A stretch of 64,000 bases of DNA from Mytilus trossulus (GCF_036588685.1 NC_086384.1:12042195-12106194), one strand, 5' to 3'. Positions 46,865 to 58,630 are shown, counted from the stretch's first letter. Translations and numbers: made by a program. Notes: generated by a model from the sequence alone, not told the origin.

Positions 46865-46985
46865 TGTTTAGCGGGATTTTCTCGCTGTGTTGAAACCCCA
46901 TTGGGAGCATTCGGTTGTTTCCTCTCTTTGTCGGATTGTTGTCCTTTTGACACATTCCCAATTATATTCTCAATTTTAATATTAG
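46865..46985 (-). repeat. Dispersed repeat family B, fragment
   Basis: GGATTTTCTCGCTGTGTTGA and a TTGTCGGATTGTTGTCC block. Confidence 0.6.
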
Positions 46986-47444
46986 ATTAAGCCTAGGTTT
47001 CTTTCAATCCAAAAAAAAGTTGGAAAAACAGAAGAAATAATCATTTAAAGGAAAGAATGGTCCAATTAAAAAAAAATGTTATTTGATCGCTCGTATTCGA
47101 TTGTCCATAAATGTGTAAATTGAATGCAGTCTTTATGCATATGACGTATTCTTAAAATAGTTTGATGAATATGAATGTTTATGATTACGTTATTTGTCCA
47201 AGTTAAACATTATTGCAAGGAGAAACACTACAATTAAGAATAAAGTCTATAATTACTTTTTAAATCTCATTTAACATAGATTGTGTAATGCTTACCGATT
47301 TTGTTTTGTGGAGAATTTTAAACACTTGAATGGTTCATGTGAATTATTAATCTGATAATTTTTAACTGAACACAAATTTTAAAGCTTCTTAATATTATTA
47401 AAATACCTTAAACGTCACACTATTTTTCAGTTTAAAATATTAAA

Positions 47445-49527
47445 ATGAGTGTTTGTTTTGAACCTGCAAAGATTATACCTATGTCCGGTAAGGATTTTTA
47501 AATCATGTTTGGGAGAAAATTAAGCAAAATTTTATTTCAGTTATAATAATATTCTTGTTGTTATAAGCTAAAATTGTCATAATTTCGTAAAACTAAGACC
47601 CACCTCAAACCTTAAATTTAAATTAGAATATTATGAAACTATATTGATTGAATACAAGTAGATTAGATTCCGGTAAATTTACAATGTACGTATAGATTTT
47701 CTTTTATTATAATATGATGAAGAAATGTTTTGTAATTTTCCATAATCAAATATGTGTAAAAAACCTTATTTTATTACAGATTTTTTTGTGCAATGGTCAT
47801 AGAATTTATACACATTCGCGATTGTTCGGAAAATTTTGTTCGCTCTCTGACCTATCCTAATTTGTTATATTGACATTTATCTTCGCATACAAATAAGAGG
47901 TTAATCAGTATAACGAAAGAGATGATTCAGAATTATCCTAAAAATGTAAACACACAAAATTCCATACTCGCCATCTATTGGATATCTATAATTTCTCAAC
48001 CAATATCTATTATAAAATGAAGAATGGAAATTGGGAATGGATCAAAGACAAACGAACAGAATACAGCTGAAGGCCACCAGAACTTCATGACAGCGAGAAA
48101 ATTCTACATCCTGAGGTGGGCCTCATCTGGCTGCTAATTAAAAATGTGTATGAGCTCAGTTAAAATGGACGTAGATCTTCGAAATATATAAATGAACTTG
48201 ATTAATAAATCATACAAGACTAGCAAATGCCAGAGGATCCTGACTTTCTACAGGCGCTATAATGTGCCGGGGTTAGACATGTTTTGAGAGATATCAACCC
48301 TCCCCCTTTACCCCAAGTTTCAGCATTGTTAAAAATATAAAAACAAATGTTTTTATTGCCATGATTTTTTTTACAGCACCATATACAGAGGCCAGTGAAG
48401 GTTCCATGACAGTTCACAACAATACAAAACACGATATTAAAATAAAAGTAAAGGTCACCGAGTCATTACTCTTTGCTGCCAAACCAAACATAGCTTTAAT
48501 CAATGCTGGCTGTGTTCAAATCATTATATGTAAGTATATTAGGTTATTGTGCCGTTCCTTTCGCTAAAATAGTGTTCATTATTGTTATGGGGTCAGTCGA
48601 AGCCAACCGTTAGATGCGGGATTTTCTCACAGCGTTGAAGAGTATGCATGTACCATTGGAGGCCTATGGTTGTGTTTTGATCTTTGGTCGAGTTGTTGTC
48701 TCTTTGGCATATTTGCCGCTTCCATTCTATATAGAATATTTCCGAATAAATAGTTTGACAGGATAAACACCATCCAGACAGCAATATAATCATACGTCAC
48801 AAACAAAATACCAAGTGGAGGTCAACATACACACGCTATAGCATCATGACTCTTGAGCCAAACATCCAGGAGTTGAGATTTACGTATTTGAAAATGTATT
48901 TTGCTATCCTAATACTTTTATGGTTCACAAACTAAAATTTAGCTGTAACTGATGGTGTTTTGGCCTTAAACTTTAACCTCAATACAACTATTTAATAATC
49001 CCATGGGTGACTGGGAATTCAGAATAGAAATATGGTAAATGTATATTAGGTCTTCATCCGACCGGCAATAAAACACTTCCCAACGTCCGTTTTGAATGTG
49101 TGGGATGTATTTATTAGCAGCTACTGAACCTTAACTAAACAACAGTCAATCAATCTATTTATCAGCTGCTGGACGTTAATCTAGCAACAATACCTCAATC
49201 TTACTTAATAACAATTTGATATTTCAATATTTCTCATATACAAAATTAATGTATACATGTCATATTATAAGATGAACAATGTATTATGTATAGTTGGTTT
49301 TTTTTACAATTTTGAAACAATAAAACAATATGCCCTTTATGCTAAAAAGATTTGTTTAACATTTCTATTTAATATTAATAATAATTAATAATTTAATAAA
49401 AAGTACAACTCATCGTTTTATACTCCTTGTAGTCAGGTATAGACCGCCACTGATAGACTTCCCCATCAAACCAAAGTCACAGATACAGTTTATAGAGCTT
49501 AATGGGATAGCAGACAGTAATGATGTT
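47445..49527 (+). CDS. MSP-domain (major sperm protein-like) small protein, spliced
   Basis: Three exons join in frame: 47445-47487 (ATG, 43 nt, donor GTAAGG), 48377-48529 (acceptor TTTTTTTTACAG, donor GTAAGT) and 49433-49527 (acceptor TCCTTGTAG, donor GTAAGT). They give 97 codons. Phases agree: G plus CA makes Ala, T plus TC makes Phe, and the last exon ends in phase 0. The product has the beta-sandwich pattern of an MSP domain, with Val-His-Asn-Asn-Thr-Lys-His-Asp-Ile in the position of the Asn-Pro-Thr strand, Lys-Val-Lys-Val-Thr, then Lys-Pro-Asn-Ile-Ala-Leu-Ile-x-Ala-Gly. The last exon adds Arg-Pro-Pro and Pro-Ile-Lys-Pro-Lys-Ser-Gln-Ile-Gln-Phe. MSP domains occur in nematode sperm motility proteins and in VAP/MOSPD proteins that bind FFAT motifs at ER contact sites. 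This protein appears to be domain-only, with no coiled coil or membrane anchor. A terminal exon may follow at 53864. Introns hold family B repeats. Confidence 0.75.
48010..48320 (+). repeat. Dispersed repeat family B, intronic copy
   Basis: Within intron 1 of the MSP gene: GAATGGAAATTGGGAATGGA, then a CAACCCTCCCCCTTTACCCC block. Confidence 0.6.
48600..48735 (-). repeat. Dispersed repeat family B, intronic fragment
   Basis: Within intron 2 of the MSP gene: GCGGGATTTTCTCACAGCGT and GTTGTTGTCTCTTTGG. Confidence 0.6.
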
Positions 49528-50456
49528 GTAAGTTTTTACAAATTAGGTTATGTATGACAACTAATATATATTTTTCTTTTTATTGTTCTTTGTCGTTGTC
49601 ATTATTGGTTTGAAACGGTTTCATAGAAATAAAAGTTTCATTAGACAGAAGTCCTCATTTTTTCATAAATAGTAACCCCATTTTGGTACACAAAGTTATT
49701 TAAATATGACGTGCTTCTTTAGCTTTGTAAACGACACTGTGATAAAATTATCGATAAAATATACTTAGCGCAGACATAATAATGGCTGTTACAATATACT
49801 TCCCACGTAAATTTACATGTATTGGAACCTATTTGCAGACCCTTTGCCGATTTTGTTGTTTTAAAAAGTGCAATTAAAAAAAAAGACAAAATAACTTTTA
49901 TTCTTATTCGTATGCATAATAAAAAGAGGTTATGCACAAGAGCTCGGATAAATCAACTAAATAAAAATTAAATAAAATTCCGTGAAAGTCTATTAATCTT
50001 TTTGGCGCATTTAATTCATTTAAAACATGACGTCATACAAATGAAACCGCTAAAGTTGAAAGTTTTCTGTTACGTGAACTATCGAAATTCGTATGATATT
50101 GTATTAAAAGTTATTTTTTTAGGTAGGTTTTGTTTTATTTTCTATTCTATTGCATTATTCGCATATTTATTCATTTTAGCAAGTCAACATGGCGGCTCCT
50201 TAGTTACAAAATGTCAACTTTGGATTTGACGGAAGCTTAATTACGAGAAAACACATGTAAATTAAAAATGGCAAAGTTGGGTTTGAGCATTTAAAGAATT
50301 AAAAAAAAAATCTAGCAGTTATTCACGAAATAACCTGCGCAAGCTACATATGTATAAAGATATTTGAGCTTTATATAACAGGGAGTAAAAAAGAACAGCC
50401 ACACACACAGCATACTCTCCCTTGCTTCAGTTTTTTAATGACCGTATTTGTCCTAT

Positions 50457-50615
50457 TAGAATCGAAATATTTCATGAAAGCTATAGATTGTTGGAAATGA
50501 TATTCGTTAATTTTATACCTCGCTTACGCTCGGGATAAAATTCAAATATCACAGCCCGGGCCATGTGTACATTTCCAACAATCTATGGCTTCCATGAATT
50601 ATTTTTTTAATTCTA
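50457..50615. mobile_element. Inverted-repeat MITE
   Basis: Arms of about 43-46 bp (50457-50499 and 50570-50615) that pair around AGATTGTTGGAAATG, with a loop that itself holds an AATTTTATACC/GGGATAAAATT hairpin. Confidence 0.7.
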
Positions 50616-51099
50616 TGACTCTTTGATATTGACAATTGTAGAAAGAAAAATATCATCTGCATGGCTAAAAATTCACCTGGGTCCAAATTAAATGTTTGCA
50701 AGTTTATCTTGTTACGGTACTCAGATGCAGCATAAAGTTTTTTAGTAATCATCCAAACTGGCATAATAAACTGCAATAAAGCCACTAGATGTTTTGCATG
50801 TAAATTTGAATGAAAATACATTCACAACTAAAGGGATGATACGGTTGCTAAGTAACAAAATAATGTATTAATAGAAATAATAATGCATCGAACCAAAAGC
50901 GCTTTCTGTAATATTCATTACGATATATTTGTAGTTCGATGACCATACAGATAAAATACAGCAAAAGAACTTTAGAATGGCATTTCCGGAATCCGAACAG
51001 AAGTACACCAATGTCGATAAGGTATTTAATTGTCATCAGTATTTTTCTTCTCAAAGAAATTTAGTAGAATTAAAAACCAATTGTTTAAAGAACAATTGA

Positions 51100-51989
51100 A
51101 GGTCTTTCAACCAATAAGGATTTATTTTAATATGAAAATATTAAAATTCAGTTAAAAATGTCAGTTCCTATGGCTTTAAGATGTATAAATATGAATTAAA
51201 AGCAAAGGTCAAAATTTACTGATGACCTTGACCTCAATTTAAAAGTCATAAACCAAGGACCTCAAATCAAAAGACACTAGGTCTGTAATATGTATGGATA
51301 ATGAGTTATATCACTTTATACATTATTATAAATCTAAAAGGGGAGAAAACTCTAATTTTCGGTCAACGTACCCTCGCAATCAAAATTTGAGTGTTACAAC
51401 ATGTCGCAACTAACAATTAAGTAAAAATAATTTGTCGATATCTTATAAGGTTTATGAAAATAAGTGAAAATATGCCAAAATCAAAATTAAAAATTTGACC
51501 TTGACCTTTGACTTTGACCTTAATTTCATTTTTTTGGACGAAGAATCTCAAATCGAAAGACCCTAGGTCTCCATCACTTATGGTTAACCAGTAAGAAATG
51601 CATTTCACTTATATCATATACAAAAGGGGAAATAACTCTCATATGGAGTCTCCGGATAGCTTCGGTTAAAATTAAAATCATAATCCTGAAGATGTAACGA
51701 GCAATTTGGTAAAATAAATTTGTCGTTATCTTTTACGGTTGCGAAGCAGTAGTGGCCACAAGAAAAACAGTGATTGGGAAGATAACTCTTACAACGTAAA
51801 GTTTTTGGTTACGCCTTTGTCAATTTTTAAAGCATATAAACTTTACGATATCATATTCCAAATATCTGAGCGACATCTTCTGAAATATAAATAATACGCA
51901 AGAAAGAAGTCAGGCGGAAGAAAAAAAAATGATAGTAATAATCAGAACAAAACCTATAGGTCTTTCAACCGAAAAGGTTGAAAGACCTA
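51100..51989. mobile_element. Repeat bounded by AGGTCTTTCAACC inverted ends
   Basis: AGGTCTTTCAACC at 51100 and its complement GGTTGAAAGACCT at 51976-51988. The right end is itself a 13-bp-arm hairpin. The interior has two related halves, each with a TGACCTTGACCT motif and an AGAC(A/C)CTAGGTCT motif. No frame. Confidence 0.6.
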
Positions 51990-52367
51990 ATAATTGATCA
52001 CAATTGCTGCAGAGTATATGTGTGCAACTATGCAACATTGTCTATATAAAGATAAGTAAATCCTACAGCAGAATATACAATTAGTGAATTACACAATAAC
52101 ATAAGCATCCGCAACTATGCAAAAAATGTATATTAAAATGTGGCTTCAGCAGCTAACTAAACAGCAACTTTCACCAAAATATTAACATATCTTTGTTTTA
52201 AATAAAGATTAAATTTTATTCAAAAGTAATCAATATAGAAAAATTTGTAAGGGTTCCGCGGAACACAGTGTCTCGCCTACTTTTGCTGAAAATCACAGGC
52301 TCAACAAAAATGAGGAAAAAATTCAATAAAAATTTTACTCTTGATTCTATCTTTTTAAAATTGTAAG

Positions 52368-53076
52368 AAGCTTCTGTCATAGTTTGGTAAAAATCCAGGA
52401 TAGTTTATGAATCTAATAAATGTTTAAAAACTTTAACTGCAGACTGTATGTTATGTTAACTGGAAGAAAAACAAAGTCCATTTATAATTAAAATACAGAT
52501 ACACAGGTACAACATATTAACAAAATTTCCTTCTAAATACTAGTTTTAATTTGATCATAAACAAGCTTCTGTCTAAGTTTGGTACAAATTAAAAGCAGTA
52601 TAAGAAAGTTATTATTTTTTTTTTAAATTTAACCACATAGTGAATGTGTTGTTTCCTGGCAGAAAATCTAAGTCCATTTAAAAGTAAAATACGTAAAAAA
52701 TGGATTTATTTTTTTACAAAATTTACTTTTGTATATCATCTTTTGATCAATAATGAATAATGGACCTACTTCAGCCCGGTGCTTGTACCGTTAAACAAGC
52801 TTCTGTCCAAGTTTGGTACAAACCCAGGATAGTTTAAGAAAGTTATTAAAATTTTAAAAACTTTATCCAGAGTGAATGTAATGTTTTCCCGCAGAAAAAC
52901 AAAGTCCATTTATCAGTAAAATACGGAAAAAACGGAATATTATTTTTACAAAATTTACTTCTGGATACTATCTTATGATCATCAACAAGCTTCTGTCCAC
53001 TTTTGGAAGTAATCCAGTATAGTTTAAGAAAGTTATTAAAATTTCAAAAACTTTAACCACAGAGTGAATATTTGTG
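52368..53076 (+). repeat. Diverged tandem array, about 190-235-bp units
   Basis: Units start with AAGCTTCTGTC at 52368, 52563, 52797 and 52987. Each contains a TTTGGTA-like block, TTAAGAAAGTTATTA and AAAGTCCATTTA. The last unit runs into a CGN-rich tract. Confidence 0.75.
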
Positions 53077-53115
53077 GACGCCGCCGCCGCCGACGACGAC
53101 AGCGACGACGACGGA
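53077..53115 (+). repeat. Trinucleotide tract (GCC)n(GAC)n
   Basis: GACGCCGCCGCCGCCGACGA followed by more GAC units. It is very GC-rich in an AT-rich setting. On either strand it encodes only Arg/Asp/Ala runs, which explains the short frames here. Confidence 0.85.
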
Positions 53116-53159
53116 ATGTAGGATCGCTTAGTCTCGCTTTTTCGAAGGCTCGACAAAAA

Positions 53160-53420
53160 GGGAGATTTGGTATAATCGAAAATGAGACAACTATCCACCA
53201 GAGTTCAAATGAAGGTGATGGAAGCAATTATAGGCCAATGTTCGGCTTTCAACAAAAAGAGAAAAAAACATACCGTACATATTCGGATATAAATAAATGA
53301 AAAAATGTGATCCATTTAAACGAGGAAAGTAACGACCTAATGCATCACAAAACAAATTACTATAAAAGAGGCCGACAATCAAACGGAACATTAGTAAATC
53401 ACGCTGTACATTTTGTTGAT
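53160..53420 (+). repeat. Dispersed repeat family A, diverged copy
   Basis: GATTTGGTATAATCGAAAATGAGACAAC-like start, TATAGGCCAATGTTCGGCTT, then TATAAAAGAGGCCGACAATC. Confidence 0.55.
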
Positions 53421-53863
53421 AGGCGATTGATTCCAAGGAGACATTCAAATTTTACATGTCATCGAGTTGCTGTCTCGTTGACTTATCTTAAAGCAATTTA
53501 TTGTACCAAACAGTTCCAAACAATTTGTGACAAATTGATCAAGTTTATTCATTAGAAATAAGAAAATGTGATATAAGTGCCAATAAGTGTCACAATGTGC
53601 AAAATGTAAACAAGTAAAGGTCAAAGAATGGCCTTCAACACGGTGCATTATCTCACACCGCACAGCAAGCTATTAAAGGCACCAAAACTGACTAGTGTAA
53701 AACCATTCAATAGGAAAATCCAACAGTCTTATCTATATAAAAACGATAAACACTTATGACCAACACCAATAAACGACAACCACTGAACAATAGACTCCTG
53801 ACCTTTAATAGATCATGATGTATACAAATGACATTGATCTAAACTAGGTTTTTCTTTTTGTAG

Positions 53864-54080
53864 GTTATAAACAATACTTGAGGATCCAGTCATTTCAAAG
53901 TACTCATCGACTTTGCAGACATTGAATCGGTATTTAAATTCTGACTACTGCTCGGCAAATTTTATCTAAGGTCTACACCACAGTAATACAGATTGGCAGT
54001 ATTGACACTGTTTTGTACATCAAAACTTTGATTACTATGTCATGTGTATGAAACTGAAATAAAAACTTACAGCAAGTGTG
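53864..54080 (+). other. Possible terminal exon of the MSP gene
   Basis: A pyrimidine-rich acceptor TTTTTCTTTTTGTAG ends at 53863. If it is joined in phase 0 to the exon ending at 49527, it adds Val-Ile-Asn-Asn-Thr and a TGA (53879-53881). An AATAAA follows at 54058-54063. The intron would be 4.3 kb. Middle exons cannot be excluded. Confidence 0.35.
54058..54063 (+). terminator. Poly(A) signal AATAAA
   Basis: Plus-strand AATAAA about 180 nt after the possible terminal exon start. Confidence 0.4.
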
Positions 54081-54129
54081 TGTTCTTAACTATGCTTTCT
54101 GGTTGTTTATAGTATTTAAAAGTGTCAGC

Positions 54130-54250
54130 AATGACAACTACAAAAATAAGAAGATGTGGTATGATTGCCAATGAGACAACTCTCTTGACTCCAAAAATCA
54201 CTAAATGACATAATAATTAACAACTATAGGTTATCGTAAGACTTTCAACA
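54130..54250 (+). repeat. Dispersed repeat family A
   Basis: AGAAGATGTGGTATGATTGC to the AACAACTATAGGTTATCGTA block. Confidence 0.7.
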
Positions 54251-54429
54251 AATAATTTTCTTTCAAACCATCTGGTTTGTTTGAGTTAATTTTCCCTTGC
54301 TTAACTGTGAAGCTTATTTCACGGTTTCAGATTATGATTTATATCAATCGTGCATGTAATATATTCGATTAATATATTAAATTTTAAATACAGTTAAGAT
54401 ATCTTAATAAAAGGTCGAGTATTTGGTAT

Positions 54430-54560
54430 GAAACAAGAAGGAGAGGTATGAGTACCAATGAGACAAATATTCACTAGAGACCAAATGACACAGACATTAA
54501 CAACTATAGGTCATCGTATTGCCTTCAACAATGCGCAAATCCCATGCCACAAAGTCATTC
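54430..54560 (+). repeat. Dispersed repeat family A
   Basis: AAGGAGAGGTATGAGTACCA, AACAACTATAGGTCATCGTA and TTCAACAATGCGCAAATCCC. Confidence 0.7.
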
Positions 54561-54669
54561 TTTTTGACTTGAATTCCAAGCCATGAGATTTGTTTGATTA
54601 TTGGTGAAATAAGACGCAAACTGGGTGTAAAAAACTATTGTTTTGATTTTCTGTGTCAAACGTTTATAA

Positions 54670-54830
54670 ATATAAAAAAGAAGATTTGGTGTAATTGCCA
54701 ATGAGACAACTCTAAACAAGAGAACAAATTAAATGACACAGAAATGAACAACTATAGGTCACCGTACGGCCTTCAACAATGAGCAAAGCCCATACCGCAT
54801 AGTCAGCTATAAAAGGCCTAGAAATAACTT
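54670..54830 (+). repeat. Dispersed repeat family A
   Basis: The best-preserved copy: AACAACTATAGGTCACCGTA, GGCCTTCAACAATGAGCAAA, then AGTCAGCTATAAAAGGCC. Confidence 0.75.
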
Positions 54831-56060
54831 TTGTTGCATGGTTGTATTTTTCATGAAAAGTTATTACCCCTATCTATGTTTTTAAGTGATAAAAATAACA
54901 ATGTTCCACATGAATGTATGAATAAATATACCATAAAAATCACCTACGTGCCCCATTTTCCTAAAACAAACTAGAGAAACGTATATTAAATTTTCATGTG
55001 CATGCATTAACAATGCTTTTTATGTGTAATAATCAGTAACATTTTATAAATGTTGATATTTCCTAGGAAATCGGTCATGAATGTGGATAAATTGCATGTT
55101 TCAATCTTACTTTTGCTTAAGATATCGATCATGAATATGACCAACGAATCGGACAGTATGAAAACATACGGTGGCAACGAGGCGGACAGTACACTTTGAA
55201 TAGAAAAGATTCAATTGTGACAATATAATAAAAAAAAATGAACCAAACTTTTGTGTGTGTATGCGGAATATGATTATTCAACTATGTATCGATTAAAAAT
55301 CTTGAAAATGTTTGAATTTTCGGAGTTTTGTTAAGATTTATGACTCGAAAAATCGCAAAATTTTGACCCCTCTTCATGATCAGGAGTTATTTTAAAAAGA
55401 CGGTTGATGCTAAAAGCATAAAATAAGCTTTAAATGGTCAAAAATACATCATTGTAGTTATTCACTTACCTTGAGCTGCTGAACAATCCATTATGGGACA
55501 CTTTGTGTTGATATTCTATATTTTTTTGAAAAACAACGAGCCGATCGCCGTCGGACAGATCAGCAACTTCCGTTTTGTGTCACTGTCCGCTTGTACACTG
55601 TGGTACTATCTATATGGAATTCTAAAATTATTGAATTTGATGTTATGTAATGGTGATCATTCAATAAACTCGTATTTAAACATTCAAACAAATTGACAAA
55701 TTAAAATAAAATAACAGTTGAACGTGAGAACAAACTTCTTTTATGTCTATGCCAAATTTTTTCTTAACTGAAACACATAGTAAATCCTTCCACAGTCCAG
55801 CTGCTACATGTAACAGGATACCACCACTGAATCCATTGATTATTGAAGGTGTCTTGCCTAATAGTACCATTAACTACATGTACTCGCGGGCCTAAATTTT
55901 GTGTTTTTGTGTTTCTTACTTTATAAACCGTGCATCAGTGAAAAATAAACTTTAGATGGTTATATTTTATATTTGTAGTTTGTATGCTAAGTCTGTATAT
56001 ACTGTTTTTTTTAATTATATATTGGAGAAGTAAACGATTTGTTATTTGAGGGATGTTCTG
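54831..56060. other. Stretch without recognisable gene
   Basis: Only short unsupported frames. Confidence 0.4.
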
Positions 56061-56064
56061 TATT

Positions 56065-56137
56065 CTCGATAAAGGAGGGATAAAAGATACGCAAGAAACA
56101 ATCAAACTCAAAACAGACAGACAACAGTATACAAAAC
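56065..56137 (+). repeat. Repeat family F, fragment
   Basis: ATAAAAGATACGCAAGAAAC and CAATCAAACTCAAAACAGAC match the start of 42090-42278. Confidence 0.4.
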
Positions 56138-56375
56138 ACAACATAGAACTAGAGGCTCTAAAGAGCCTGTGGCGCTCACCTTGGTCTATGTGAATATTAA
56201 ACGAAGGACGCAAATGGATTCATCACAAAATTGTGCTTTGATGATGATGATGTGTTTGTTCATCTTACTTTATTGAATATTCTTGCTGCTTACAATTATC
56301 TCTATCTAATGATGAACTTGGCCCAGTAGTTTCAGAGGACAATTGTTAAAACTTGACTGTAAAGGATAATAACTC
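56138..56375 (+). repeat. Dispersed repeat interrupted by the BEL element
   Basis: CTAGAGGCTCTAAAGAGCCT to AAAGGATAATAACTC. I recognise it as a common bivalve repeat. It stops exactly where the LTR starts, so the retrotransposon inserted into it. Confidence 0.5.
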
Positions 56376-56930
56376 TATGGTGAGCCGGACTCAACTAGTT
56401 TAACCAGGTGACTGCAATCGCAATCTCGATGAATATATAACGAACACAACTTGTTTGATAAATTGTAATTAATATATTCCACCAGAAAGGTTACAAGTAG
56501 TCAGTAGATTGGTAAACTGAAAGAAATAAAAATACAATATTTTACAATGTGTACGAATTAAATATGAAAGTTAAATACAAGATTATTAATCGTGTCAAAA
56601 ACGAAAGTAGAATTTACAGTTCATTTCTCGGAAATAAATAACATACAGTTCGTATGTATTTATAAATCACTTATCTAAAAATATCGGAGTTAAACAGAAT
56701 AATTTATCACAGTTTATGAATGAATCAAACGTACTTGACAGTGGTATGTCTCGATTTCCTCAGAAAGAAGAAAAGTCGTCCATTTTCCATGCGTTGAAAT
56801 ATTGATGCGGACGGTGTCACATAAATTAAAGGTGGTCGATAAATGCGGTGATTTAAGAAAACGGTCCAGTTCAATTTGTTCCGGATAAAAATGAAAACAT
56901 GTAATAAACATTAAATGTGGAACAGAATAC
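56376..56930 (-). repeat. BEL/Pao 3' LTR
   Basis: A direct repeat of the sequence beginning at 63656. In element orientation the LTR ends in GGCTCACCA(TA) at its left border and starts near 56930 after a purine-rich GGGGA tract. The length of about 555 bp is an estimate because the other LTR is cut by the window. The shared 345 bp are identical. Confidence 0.85.
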
Positions 56931-57022
56931 TCCCCGTCTGATGTCTAACTGATATCACTATTTCAAATATATCACACACTTGAATATCTGATTATATAAG
57001 TCCAAAGTATCACTATAATTAA

Positions 57023-58630
57023 TTATACACAGTCATTCTCGATGAGAAGAATCATGTCCACAATCGGTCGTGTGTAGACGGATGCTTTTCCATTTACGAT
57101 TATTCGTACTTCTGCTTTCCGGACATGTTCATCGGAACCTTTAAACGATTTTAGTATAACTCCTATTGGCCATTGAGTACGGCAAAGATTTTTGTCCTTT
57201 AGGAGAATAACGTCTCCCTTGATAAGATCACGGCGATCTTCGGTCCATTTTCGTCGTGGTTGTAGTAACGGCAGGTACTCTTTCCTCCAACGGGACCAGA
57301 AAACACTGGCCAGAGCCTGTACACGTCTCCATTCGGCTAGACATAGATCCCGTTTGTCGAATTCTCCAAGCTGATCTGAAGTGAAGATGTAATCGGTCTT
57401 TTGTGTCAATAACATAGCTGGTGTTAAGATTAGCGGATTCTCTGGATCTGTTGATACTGGTACCAGAGGTCTTGAATTGATTATTGCTGAAACTTCTGCC
57501 ATGAATGTATTTAGAACGTCATGCGTAAGACTCCTTCCAGCTGCGTTGATAAGCATAGAATCAAGTATTCTCCTTGCGATACCAATCATTCTTTCCCAGG
57601 CTCCACCCATGTGGGATGAATGTGGCGGATTGAAGATCCAAGTTGTACCAGAATTGTACAGAAAGTTCTTGAAGGGTCCATCTTCGACGTTGATTGAGTC
57701 AATCTTTAGATCGTCGATTGCGCCAATAAAGTTTGTTCCACGGTCGGATCGGAAAATCTTAACTTGACCTCTGATAGCGGCAAATCTTCTGACGGCGTTT
57801 ATGAAGGCTGAAGAGCTCATTTCCTCGATTAGTTCGATGTGAACAGCTCTAGTCACTAAGCATGTGAAAAGAATTGCCCAACGTTTTGAGTTTGCGTATC
57901 CACCACGTGTTTTACGTGAAACAATTGTCCAAGGTCCAAATGTGTCTACTCCAACGTTGGTAAACGGAGGTGACGGTTCAAGACGGTCCCCTGGCAAATC
58001 AGACATGATTTGACACTCAGTTTTTCCTCTTAGTTTGCGGCATGTCACACATTTGTGAATGAGAGAAGAGATCAAGCGTTTAGCTCCGACGATCCAGAAT
58101 CCTGCGGAACGAATCGCTCCATCTGTGAAGTGGCGACCTTGATGTTTTATCTTGTCATGGTAGTGTCGAACTAATAATATCGCTATATGATGGCGTCCAG
58201 GGACGATTAATGGTTTCTTTTCACGGAGGTTTAAATCAGATTTGGCAATACGGCCTCCTACTCGTAACAGTCCTCGTTCGTCCAAAAACGGATTAAGGTT
58301 AGCTATCGGGCTCCGCTTATGAATTTGTTCCTGACGTTTAATGCAATCTATTTCATCTCCATAAACTTCATATTGAGCGGATATTAAGATGAAATTTTCG
58401 GCATTCAAAAAGCCTTCCGGAGAAGTCACTGGTGCTGCCTGTTTTGACCCGTGTAAACGGGAGAAACGTTCTAAAAAGGCTATCGCTCGCACAAGTGATG
58501 TCCAGTTGGAGAATCTGTTGAATCTATCAGTTCCTATACCTTTACGCTCAGGTGTGGCAAAGGTTTTTGCAACATTAACAATTGCACGTATTTCTCCATC
58601 TTCTTCTGGGTCTATTAGCTGATATATGTT
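57023..58630 (-). CDS. pol: BEL/Pao integrase part of Pol
   Basis: The ORF proper starts within a frame that is open upstream of the first Met (58492) to the frameshift near 58715. It carries a zinc-binding HHCC region (His-His-Ile-Ala and His-Tyr-His, then Cys-Val-Thr-Cys; about residues 95-155 of the 489-codon frame). The integrase core follows, with Asp in Gly-Val-Asp-Thr-Phe-Gly-Pro, Asp in Phe-Arg-Ser-Asp-Arg-Gly-Thr-Asn-Phe, and Glu in Gly-Gly-Ala-Trp-Glu-Arg-Met: a full D,D-E triad. The C-terminal DUF5641-like part follows (Trp-Ser-Arg-Trp-Arg-Lys-Glu-Tyr, Gly-Asp-Val-Ile-Leu-Leu-Lys, Trp-Pro-Ile-Gly). Integrase inserts the element's DNA copy into the host genome. All key residues are kept. 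It is out of frame with the preceding RNase H. Confidence 0.88.
   Translation of the reverse strand, partial: NIYQLIDPEEDGEIRAIVNVAKTFATPERKGIGTDRFNRFSNWTSLVRAIAFLERFSRLHGSKQAAPVTSPEGFLNAENFILISAQYEVYGDEIDCIKRQEQIHKRSPIANLNPFLDERGLLRVGGRIAKSDLNLREKKPLIVPGRHHIAILLVRHYHDKIKHQGRHFTDGAIRSAGFWIVGAKRLISSLIHKCVTCRKLRGKTECQIMSDLPGDRLEPSPPFTNVGVDTFGPWTIVSRKTRGGYANSKRWAILFTCLVTRAVHIELIEEMSSSAFINAVRRFAAIRGQVKIFRSDRGTNFIGAIDDLKIDSINVEDGPFKNFLYNSGTTWIFNPPHSSHMGGAWERMIGIARRILDSMLINAAGRSLTHDVLNTFMAEVSAIINSRPLVPVSTDPENPLILTPAMLLTQKTDYIFTSDQLGEFDKRDLCLAEWRRVQALASVFWSRWRKEYLPLLQPRRKWTEDRRDLIKGDVILLKDKNLCRTQWPIGVILKSFKGSDEHVRKAEVRIIVNGKASVYTRPIVDMILLIENDCV

Noticed and set aside
53036..53300. Arg-rich and Ser-rich frames on both strands
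   Set aside because: They are products of the GCC/GAC trinucleotide tract.
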